From NCBI GenBank assembly GCA_002724245.1, contig PBOG01000059.1:8578-51639 (forward strand): a DNA stretch of 43,062 nucleotides. The letters are read 5' to 3'. Below, piece by piece: positions 16,638 to 24,900 of this stretch. The stretch comes from Planctomycetaceae bacterium. Its GTDB lineage: Bacteria > Planctomycetota > Planctomycetia > Pirellulales > Pirellulaceae. The number at the start of each line of letters is the position of its first letter. Within the stretch, counting starts at the first letter, position 1. The translations under genes were made by a program, and so were the position numbers. The notes beneath the pieces were generated by a model that ran no database searches, was not told the origin of the DNA, and worked only from the letters and a program-made list of their open reading frames with translations.

Positions 16638-17993
16638 TCACTCTGCCTTTTTGCGACGCGGCGCCTGGTCGGTCAGCAACTCGCCGCCAGCGAGGCGTTC
16701 GTTGCCACTCACCACCACGCGATCGCCGTCGCTCAGGTCACCGATCACCTCAACCAGATTCCCGTCAGTCACTCCGACGGAAATGGGCACCTGCCGCGCC
16801 TTGAAACGATGGTCCCGGCTGGTCGCATCGGCAACAATCACATACCTGACGCCAGACTTGAGCACTAATGCGTCCTTGTCAACCCAGAGCCCTGCCTGCT
16901 GCCCTACCGCCAGCTCGACCCGTGCCAGCATGCCAGCTTTGATTTGAAACCCCTTGTTTTCCACTTCCAGTTTGACGGGAAAGGTACGCGACCGAGGATC
17001 CGCTTGTGGTACGAGGCGCGTGATCACCGCCTGAAAACTCCGCTTGGGAAGCGCTTCGAATTTGAGGCTCACCGCGCGGTCTCCCGACTGCAATCGGTCG
17101 ATGAACTTCTCGGGCACAAAGGTGTGAATTTCGATCGGATCGAGCTCAATCACCTCAACGATGGGATCACCTTGCTTGATCCAGGCACCGACCTCTGTAT
17201 GCAACTTGGTCACGTAGCCCCCAAACGGGGCGCGAATAGTGTACTTCTGGAGGATATCTTGCAGACGCCGCACCTTCTCCCGCTGTACCGATACCGTGGC
17301 GGCAGCCTGAGCCAGTCGCGACTCCCGCGTTGCCTCGATCTGTTGACGTGCCGAACTGGCTGCAATCTCAGTTTGCCGGGCCACGCGCAAATCCGAGTCG
17401 GCTTCATCCAGCTCTTCCTTCGTCGCCGTCTGACTCTCACGGTACAACCGTTCGGTCCGGGTATAACGCGACTCGGCATTGCGACTTCTGGCTTCCGCAG
17501 CGGCCAGTTTCGCCGCCGCCTGCTTCAGTTCCGCCGGTAGCTGTTGCTGTAGTTGCAGTTGTGCTTGCTGGCGATAATTCAATTCGGCTTTCTCGCCTTC
17601 CAGCTCCAGCTCGACCGTACCCGTACGCAATTGCACTAAAGCCGGTGCCAGCGCTCCCGCGGGGCTGGATTCGGCATTGACGTCCGCTACGAAGTCCACT
17701 CGATCGCCTTCTCGAAATGATACCGTTTCCACACGACCATCGACTGCGCTACCAACCACGCTAACGCGATGCGCTGTGGCCGTCCCCACAAAGGGGTGTG
17801 TCTGGCGGACTTGCTTGACAACCACAGGCGTTATTTCGACATAGTTGGCAGTGGGCTCATCCACAGCGGGCCGGGCGGCCGTCATCACGGAAGCCCAGGA
17901 CCAGCAGACCATCGCCAAACTACTACTAATCAGCCAAACCGGCCAGCGTCGCCACACGCCAGACAGAGACACGGACCAACTGCAACATTCCAT
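16638..17993 (-). CDS. RND/HlyD-type periplasmic adaptor (membrane fusion protein)
   Basis: 451 residues. An N-terminal hydrophobic anchor (about 17-40) is followed by the first lipoyl/barrel half (VGSAVDGRVETVSFREGDRV), a Gln/Ala/Glu-rich coiled-coil hairpin at about 120-250 that begins QQAQLQLQQQ, the return lipoyl half (YTIRAPFGGYVTKLHTEVGAWIKQGDPI), a beta-barrel (RSFQAVITRLVPQADPRSRTFPVKLEVEN, IKAGMLARVEL) and a membrane-proximal domain with GDRVVVSGNERLAGGELL. It would bridge an inner-membrane pump and an outer-membrane channel. No RND pump or outer-membrane factor is next to it, so it is an orphan adaptor in this window. The ATG at 17993 has GCAGG 6 nt upstream; a TTG at 18020 is an alternative. 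Confidence 0.9.
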   Translation of the reverse strand: MECCSWSVSLSGVWRRWPVWLISSSLAMVCWSWASVMTAARPAVDEPTANYVEITPVVVKQVRQTHPFVGTATAHRVSVVGSAVDGRVETVSFREGDRVDFVADVNAESSPAGALAPALVQLRTGTVELELEGEKAELNYRQQAQLQLQQQLPAELKQAAAKLAAAEARSRNAESRYTRTERLYRESQTATKEELDEADSDLRVARQTEIAASSARQQIEATRESRLAQAAATVSVQREKVRRLQDILQKYTIRAPFGGYVTKLHTEVGAWIKQGDPIVEVIELDPIEIHTFVPEKFIDRLQSGDRAVSLKFEALPKRSFQAVITRLVPQADPRSRTFPVKLEVENKGFQIKAGMLARVELAVGQQAGLWVDKDALVLKSGVRYVIVADATSRDHRFKARQVPISVGVTDGNLVEVIGDLSDGDRVVVSGNERLAGGELLTDQAPRRKKAE

Positions 17994-18262
17994 ACAAAAC
18001 CTGCATTCTTCGCGCTGCAAAATTCCTACATCTACCGGCCCGCGCCCGGGCGTCGGTGATCAGAACTTCTGGGGACCACCCCGGACAAGGAGCTGGAGGA
18101 CCACTTGTCCCGCCCGCGGCCGGAGTGCATTCACCAATCTAACCGCGACCGCAATCCGCAGCAAACGAACTATCCTCGACCGCGGGTAGCCGCGTGCGGG
18201 CACCGACCGGTCTCCTTGAGCCTGGAGACGCGTCTTGCACGTTTTCTCCGGCTGTGTCCGGC
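17994..18262. other. GC-rich structured intergenic region
   Basis: The stretch between the aminotransferase stop and the HlyD start (both minus strand) contains three short hairpins: GGGG-ACCA-CCCC at 18071-18082, CGCGG-GTAG-CCGCG at 18181-18194 and GTCTCC-N8-GGAGAC at 18210-18229. None is followed by a T-run on the minus strand, so Rho-independent termination is not proven. No gene is seen. Confidence 0.4.
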
Positions 18263-19537
18263 CTACAGCGTGTAGGGCGTCGCCAATCGGAACTTGGGAT
18301 TTTCCTCGAGGTAGGCGTTTACACGATCTGTTCGGCCAATGGCTTCGGCTAGGAAGTCAACAGCGGCACGCAGTCGGTCGTCGGGCTCGGCGCAACTGAG
18401 CCGCAAGAATCCCTGGCCCGCATCACCAAAACACTCGCCACCAAGGCAGGCCACACCACGGTCTGCATCAGCGCCTTGAAGCAGAAACATGGCCAGCCCG
18501 TGGGAAGTGATCTGCAAACGATTGCAGACATCCGCAACTGCCGGAAATACGTAAAAGCTGCCTCCCGGAAGGAGACAGTGGACACCTTCCACCTGGTTCA
18601 ATGCTGCAACCAGCAGTTCCACTTTGCGCTGAAAATCCTGCATCCGACGATCCCGTTCCTCCAGGTCGCAGCGCATTGCTTCAGCACCCGCCAACTGGGC
18701 AAAGGGAGGAATACAAGACAGTGTGGTATTGGTCAATTTGGCCAGCAATTCAATCACGGCAGGGCTACTCACGGCAAACCCCAATCGCCAACCGCTCATA
18801 CTGAAAGATTTACTGAAGGTGTACGCTGCAACGCACTGGTCAATCATGCCAGGAAGTGCCAGCGGTGAGTGATGGCGGCCACGCCACACCATCTGGTCAT
18901 AAGGCTCATCACTGAACAGCGCCACATCACGCCCGCGCAGCAGGTCCGCCAGCCCCTGTAAATCCTCTTCGGTCGCGATCCCACCTGTGGGGTTATGGGG
19001 ACTATTGAGAAAAACCGCCTTGGGGCTTGGATCTTCGTTCAGGAAACGTTCTACGTCATCCAGATTCGGCCTGAATTCCCGATCCTGGGTGAGCGCCGAA
19101 AGCACGAGTCTCCCGCCGCGCCGCGCGATGTTCGGCGGATAGGTCGGGAAATAGGGGCTAAACACCAGAACGCCATCACCCGGATTGACGAACGCCTCAC
19201 AAAAGAGTTGTTCAAACGTCTTGGCCCCAGGGCCGGCCACGACATTTTCACCAGAGACATCCAGGCCATACTCTTGCGATACATACGCTGCAGCGGCATC
19301 TCGAAACTCGGGCAATCCTGTCGACGGGCCATAATGGCAACGATCGTCACGAATCGCTTGGATGCCAGCTTCTACCGCAGACGGCGAGGTGGGAAATGGG
19401 CTGTCACCGATTTCGAGTTCGATGACATCCTTCCCCTGTGACTTGAGCTGCCTGGCTACGGCCAGAACATCGAAGGCCGTTTCGGTTTCAACGGAACTGG
19501 CAAACTGACTGAATGTGGGCGTCATAAATCGATCCAT
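18263..19537 (-). CDS. PLP-dependent aminotransferase class I/II
   Basis: 424 residues, fold type I (aspartate-aminotransferase family). PLP residues can be placed: Asn182 (NSPHNPTGG), Asp210 and Tyr213 (FSDEPYDQM), and Schiff-base Lys243 (TFSKSFSMSGWRLG). GPSTGLPEFRDAAAAY and a C-terminal FLRLSCAEPDDRL with the carboxylate-binding Arg complete the pattern. The protein is cytoplasmic. The substrate is unknown; relatives act on aspartate, aromatic or branched amino acids. It is divergent from the DUF1611/epimerase pair and shares a 309-bp promoter region with it, so all three may act on the same amino-acid pool, for example making or using 2-oxoglutarate/glutamate; that is inference. ATG 19537 is used; ATG 19525 is equally possible. 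Confidence 0.92.
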   Translation of the reverse strand: MDRFMTPTFSQFASSVETETAFDVLAVARQLKSQGKDVIELEIGDSPFPTSPSAVEAGIQAIRDDRCHYGPSTGLPEFRDAAAAYVSQEYGLDVSGENVVAGPGAKTFEQLFCEAFVNPGDGVLVFSPYFPTYPPNIARRGGRLVLSALTQDREFRPNLDDVERFLNEDPSPKAVFLNSPHNPTGGIATEEDLQGLADLLRGRDVALFSDEPYDQMVWRGRHHSPLALPGMIDQCVAAYTFSKSFSMSGWRLGFAVSSPAVIELLAKLTNTTLSCIPPFAQLAGAEAMRCDLEERDRRMQDFQRKVELLVAALNQVEGVHCLLPGGSFYVFPAVADVCNRLQITSHGLAMFLLQGADADRGVACLGGECFGDAGQGFLRLSCAEPDDRLRAAVDFLAEAIGRTDRVNAYLEENPKFRLATPYTL

Positions 19538-19846
19538 CCGAGGTGGGAAGTCTCAGTGCGTAGCATTTCGCGATGCTCGAAAGCGTGTTTTAGTGTTTCG
19601 GTTAACAAACCTGCAAGCGGGGGGGGGCACAACCTGCAATGGCCGGGTACTGCAGCGCCAAGTCGATCGACACGATGCTGGCCAGGGATCGAGATCGTTT
19701 TCCTTGATTCGTGTCCATGCCACATTGCAACGGCACGCCAACACGGGTTAAAAAAAACACCCTGCCACGATCACACGGAACACTTCGGCTCGTCTGTGCC
19801 GTGCCCACCGAGCCCCAGTACTTCGCACTCCAAGATGGATTTCCTG
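19538..19846. promoter_or_regulatory. Divergent promoter region with G9 tract and direct repeats
   Basis: Between the aminotransferase (-) and DUF1611 (+) starts. It holds an AGCAT-N6-ATGCT dyad at 19562-19577, two copies of AACCTGCAA at 19608-19616 and 19631-19639 (23 bp apart, about two helical turns), a run of nine G at 19619-19627 between them, and eight A at 19750-19757. These could be operator elements and slippage-prone tracts. No firm -10/-35 pair was seen. Confidence 0.35.
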
Positions 19847-20884
19847 ATGACACGACGCATGATTATCCTGACCGAAGGGAATTCCAATCCCCATACGGCC
19901 AAAACTGCCTGCTGCCTGATTCGCTACAAACGCGAAGAGGTCGTGGCCGTACTCGACAGCACGCAATCCGGCACAACAGAGCAAGCTCTCGGCGTCGGCG
20001 CTGACGTGCCGTTCGTAAGTTCGCTGGAACAAGCACCGGACGCCAATACGCTCCTGATTGGCATTGCACCTCCAGGTGGCAAGATCCCCGAGAGTTGGCG
20101 AAGCGTGATCCTCGATGCCATCGGCCGCGGCATGGATGTTATTTCCGGACTCCACGATTTCCTGGGGGATGATCCGGAGTTCTCCGCAGCGGCCAGCCGA
20201 CAGGGAGTCACGATCCGCGACGTCAGACGTAACGACGAAAAAACGATCGCCCGACGCACTGGATTACGCGAGGAGTGCCTCCGCATCCACACCGTCGGCC
20301 ACGATTGTAGCATTGGCAAAATGGTGACCTCGGTCGAACTGACCCGCGCCCTGAACGCGCGGGGACATGACACCAAGTTCATCGCCACCGGCCAAACTGG
20401 CATTTTGATCGAAGGAGATGGAATTCCCCTCGATTGCGTCAAGGCGGATTTCGTCAGTGGCGCCGCCGAACGCATGGTTTTGGAACATCAGCACCACGAA
20501 ATCCTGATGATTGAAGGCCAGGGCAGCCTGGTTCACCCTTCCTACTCCGGTGTTACCTTGTCCCTGCTTCACGGCTGCCATCCGCATGGCTTGATCCTCT
20601 GCTATGAAATCGGGCGCCACAAGGTCACCGGAATCGACCACCTCGCTATTCCGCCACTCGCCGACATCCTCAAGCTCAATGAGAGTCTGGCGAGCATCTC
20701 GTTTCCCTGCAGCGTCATCGGCATCTCTGTCAACAGCCGGCGGGCAACACCCGCGGAAGCCGACGCCGAACGCGACCGCCTGCGCGACGAATTTGGACTT
20801 CCAGTCGCAGATGTGTTTCGAGATGGGCCAGGAGAACTGGTCGACGCCATCCTGCAGCTTCAACAACAACGCCTGAAGGACTGA
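19847..20884 (+). CDS. DUF1611 family protein, DgcN-like (putative D-glutamate N-acetyltransferase)
   Basis: 345 residues. It matches DUF1611: an N-terminal Rossmann-like part (MIILTEGNSNPHTAKTA, VAVLDSTQSG), GLHDFLGDDPEF in the middle, then a P-loop-like domain with HTVGHDCSIGKMVTSVELTRAL, FIATGQTGILIEGDG, MIEGQGSLVHPSYSGVTLSLLHG and IGISVNSR. Members of this family have been shown to act as DgcN, an N-acetyltransferase for D-glutamate that works with the racemase DgcA. The companion gene here begins 6 nt after the stop, which supports that reading; the N-terminal part differs from the forms I know best, so substrate is uncertain. Three close in-frame ATGs (19835, 19847, 19859) compete; 19847 was chosen by position of the first strand. 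Confidence 0.87.
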   Translation: MTRRMIILTEGNSNPHTAKTACCLIRYKREEVVAVLDSTQSGTTEQALGVGADVPFVSSLEQAPDANTLLIGIAPPGGKIPESWRSVILDAIGRGMDVISGLHDFLGDDPEFSAAASRQGVTIRDVRRNDEKTIARRTGLREECLRIHTVGHDCSIGKMVTSVELTRALNARGHDTKFIATGQTGILIEGDGIPLDCVKADFVSGAAERMVLEHQHHEILMIEGQGSLVHPSYSGVTLSLLHGCHPHGLILCYEIGRHKVTGIDHLAIPPLADILKLNESLASISFPCSVIGISVNSRRATPAEADAERDRLRDEFGLPVADVFRDGPGELVDAILQLQQQRLKD

Positions 20885-20889
20885 TACTG

Positions 20890-21936
20890 ATGGAACTTCG
20901 GTTGCACGCGTTCGACCTGCCTTTGAAGCACACTTTCACCATTTCGCGTGGTTCAATCGACATCCAGCAGACGCTGGTCGTCGAACTTGCGGACCAAGGG
21001 CACTCTGGATTCGGTGAGGCCACGACCAACGACTATTACGGTTTCACCCTTGAAAACATGATCGCAGCCCTAGAAACGTTGCGGCCCCAAATCGAGGCGA
21101 CCCGCCTGGAAACACCCGAGGATTTCTGGGATGTCCTGCAACCGAAGCTCGCGGACAACCCGTTCGCCCACTGCGCACTGGACCAGGCAGCCTACGATCT
21201 GTGGGGGAAACAGCAGGGCCAGCCCGTCTACCGATTGTGGGGACTGCAACCTGATTCGTTGCCTTTGACAAATTACACCATCGGCATCGACTCGATTGAA
21301 GTGATGGTCCAAAAAATGAACGAGTTGCCCGACTGGCCCGTGTACAAGATCAAGCTCGGCACGTCACACGACCTGGAGATCGTCCGAGAATTGCGGCAAC
21401 ACACTGACGCCGCGTTTCGCGTTGACGCCAACTGTGGCTGGTCCGCCGCAGAGACGATCGATCATTCCCACGCACTCAAAGAGCTCAATGTCGAGTTCAT
21501 CGAACAGCCCCTGCCCGCCGACCAGTGGACGGAAATGGAGAAAGTATTCGCTGCATCCGCCTTGCCCGTGGTGGCAGATGAAAGCTGTATCATCCCGGGA
21601 GATGTCGAACGCTGTTACGGGCATTTCCACGCCATCAATATCAAGCTGGTCAAGTGCGGAGGCTTGACGCCAGCGCGTCGTATGATCGCTCGCGCCCGTG
21701 AACTCAACATGAAAGTCATGGTGGGATGCATGACGGAATCGACCGTCGGCATTTCCGCCATTGCACAACTGCTCCCGCTGCTCGACTACGTCGACATGGA
21801 CGGGGCTTTATTACTCTCCCGGGACATCGCCTCCGGAGTCACCATCGATCAGGGGGTTTGCCACTTTTCCAACGTGAACGGGTCGGGGGTTCAGTTGTTA
21901 GACGCTTCCACCGGCGATTCCGCATCCTCTTCCTGA
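20890..21936 (+). CDS. Enolase-superfamily dipeptide epimerase, DgcA-like (N-acyl amino-acid racemase)
   Basis: 348 residues. Muconate-lactonizing/dipeptide-epimerase branch of the enolase superfamily. An N-terminal capping domain is at about 1-120. The barrel carries the KxK acid/base motif Lys153/Lys155 (YKIKLG), metal ligands Asp179 (RVDANCGW), Glu205 (EFIEQPLP) and Asp230 (VVADES), and a second lysine at 252 or 255 (NIKLVKCGGLT), followed by GCMTESTVG and DMDGALLL. This is the L-Ala-D/L-Glu epimerase layout; as a partner of a DUF1611 protein it is more likely an N-acetyl-D-glutamate racemase. The start is 6 nt after the previous stop, so the two are cotranscribed. The last 46 nt overlap the 3' end of the giant gene on the other strand. 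Confidence 0.92.
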   Translation: MELRLHAFDLPLKHTFTISRGSIDIQQTLVVELADQGHSGFGEATTNDYYGFTLENMIAALETLRPQIEATRLETPEDFWDVLQPKLADNPFAHCALDQAAYDLWGKQQGQPVYRLWGLQPDSLPLTNYTIGIDSIEVMVQKMNELPDWPVYKIKLGTSHDLEIVRELRQHTDAAFRVDANCGWSAAETIDHSHALKELNVEFIEQPLPADQWTEMEKVFAASALPVVADESCIIPGDVERCYGHFHAINIKLVKCGGLTPARRMIARARELNMKVMVGCMTESTVGISAIAQLLPLLDYVDMDGALLLSRDIASGVTIDQGVCHFSNVNGSGVQLLDASTGDSASSS

Positions 21937-24900
21937 CGCTGCTGGGCGTAGTCATCATAGATCGGCAAATGCCGCCACCGAACCTCCAAAGAAAGCAGAT
22001 TCAACGTCGTGACGTAATGTCTTCCGGCATGCGGTCCCCAGCGGTCGGGAACCGGCATTCGAGGGTTCCAGCTTCCCGCCAACGGACCTTCTTTAAGTTG
22101 CTCGGTACGCAACATTGTTGACAACGGATCCCACCAGCGTTGCCATCTCTCCCCCCCCACATGGAACATAACCTGGGTCGCGTAATACCAGTAATAGGTA
22201 TCCCGCTGCGGCCGAGCTACGGTCCCATTGGCAGGTGGATGTTCCAGCAAATAGTCGGCACCACGCAGTAAATCCTGATTGTCGCGTCGCCACCCGGAAG
22301 CATAAAACCGCATCAACAACCCGACTGCGGTCATCGTCTTGCTGACTTCCCGCCCATGTCCTTGCTGGGGTGTATTGGGGGCAAAAGGATTGTAGCGATA
22401 CAGGTGCGGTTCACGTGGCCCCGCCTGAGCCAGCTCAAGCCAATTATGGAGTTTCGGCCAAGCCTCTGCGGGCACATCCAGCCCCGCCAGCCGCGCACTG
22501 TACAGTGCCATCAACATCCAGCCCGTCACCGACGTATCCGTCCCTTTGCCCGGCGAATAACGCCAGCCACCCCGCTCTGGATGCTGAGCCGCGAGAATGA
22601 AATCAATCGCCCGCTGCGCAGGTTCTTTCAGTGTCGGATCCTGGGTCATCCCATACGCCTCACAGAGCGCAATCGACGCAATACTATGACTGTAGAGCCA
22701 CGCCGCACTGATGGAATTCGTTTCCATCTCGATATACAAATCACCGTTTTCCCGCTGGTTGGCCACCAGAAATTTCAGGCCTCGATCGACCGTGTCAGCG
22801 TACTTCCCTTCGCGATGCGAGTAGGCACCTCCCGTGAAACAGAGCAAAGCCAGCCCGGTCGCCGCGGTATCGCTATTGATCGAAACGGTTTCATTAAATC
22901 CGCTGAGCTCCCAGCGTCCATCATCGACCTGATGCCTGGCCAGAAACATTAAACCTCGCTCGATCGCCGCTTCGGTCCGGGAACCGCGTGATGAAGCCCC
23001 TGCCCCTCCCATCGATCGTCGTCGTTCCTCACGGCGTCGGAAAGCTTCCACGGCGTTCGCTACTTTAGGACTGAAGTCCGGAAGTCCACCCAATTCACGA
23101 CGGGCGAAACGCACCGTCCGCGACTGCACCTGCTGCCGTTCCGCAATCGCACGACGATCTGGCAGCCCCGCCTCCCGTCCAGAAGTTCTTCCCAAGCCTC
23201 CGACACCACGAGGTGCATCGATCTCCACCGCCAGGTTCTCAGGCTGCCGCCGTCGGAGCATCACACCACCCTCCAACACACCCTCGCTGTCCTCACTGGT
23301 CACACCAGAAACGGCTTCCGTTGCTGCTCCAGCACCCGCCGGCCCATTCACCAGCGCTACGCTGGCCGCGCGTTTGGGTGGACTCGACCCTACCGACATT
23401 CCACCGGATTCCTGCGCCACGGCAGCCGATCGATCGACAAGCGATTGCCGTCGCCGTGGCCCCGACACTCTGCTGGTATCCCTGCCACGTGGCTTCAACT
23501 CCGCTACGGTCCCAGTCGGCCTGGCCTCACCTGCCGTTTTCCGGCCACCTACCGATTGCGATTGCAACGCCGTGTCACCGGTTTCATCGCGTTTCGCGTC
23601 CGCTGTCGACACCCCGGTCACCGCAGCCGTCACTGCCGGCTCCAAGAGTGGCCCTGCCGCTGTACGTCGTGGTGAACTACTGCCACCACCAACGGCCACC
23701 GGGCCCGCTGTTGCACCAGCCTGCTCCGTGCGCCGCATCACACGCCCACCAACACCACTTGAACCAGATTCCTCAGGCCGGTTTTGCCCCGACGGCTGGG
23801 TCGCCCCTGTAACTGAGCGCCGTTGCACCGTCGCTACCGCCGCAACTGGCCCCGGTTCCGCGGTCGTGGCGCCCGTCTGGCCACTCGAACTCGCCGGCGC
23901 CGCAACCGCTGCGGATTCCGGCGCGGCTGCGGTCTGTTGACGCTGTACCCGCGGGGCACTCTCACGGCCTTTTTCTGCCATCAACGGCCCAGCAGCATTG
24001 GGACCTTGGCCGGCTGCTTGCGACTGGTCCCGACGACTACGAGAGAGCGCCGCAACCACGCTCGCTGCGCTACTCTGCCTGGATTCCGCGGGCCCTGCCG
24101 CAACTGTGATTGCAGCTGACTCACTCTCCTCTCCCTCCGAATCGCGACGCACACGTGCCAATGCTTTTGAATCGGGTTGTGCCGAGAGTGGCGTTCCACC
24201 GCCATCCGCCGCAGGCGCCGTCGCCTGTTCAGCGACTAGATTGCTGTCGAGACTCGCCAGATCAGGCCGTCGACGGGCAACCTCTGTTTCAGGCGCTCGA
24301 GGATTGGCTGGCCCCTGACGCGGCTGCCCACCACCCGCAGGACTAAATTCGCGATCCGCGGCGACCAGACGTGTGGGACCCAGATCCACTTCCACTTGTC
24401 CGGCATCCACCGTCGGCCCCTGGGCTTCATTCGCTTGTGAACGCGTGATTGCGGACGCAGATGCTGAAGCAGAGGCAGCCGGGCGTTCACGACCCGCGCG
24501 CGTTGCTGTTTCTGTAGGCTGGGCTGACAGCACGGCGGCTGGCAGTGGCTGGTTTCCTCGCGCCCGCGGTATCTGCGCTGCCACCGCGCTCTGTAGTGCA
24601 ACTGCGCGAGGTTCTTCTTCCAGTGGACGCTTCCGAACCCGGGATCCAGACGCCAGCGCGGCGGGGTTCGCCCCAGTCCGTTGCCCGCGGTCCAGGTTGG
24701 GGCCGGCACCAGTCCCCGCAATACCAATCCTGCCAGGGGCTAATGCCGAAGCGTGTAATTCTGTCTGCGACGTGTTATTCGATTCACGGGCCTGCGACGA
24801 ACTGGGACGTGACAGCGCCACCGGCGACCGGACAAGCTCACTCTGTGCGAGCGCTCGCGAGGGTGCGCCTGTCGCCTGCAGGGGCGCGATGGTTGGAACC

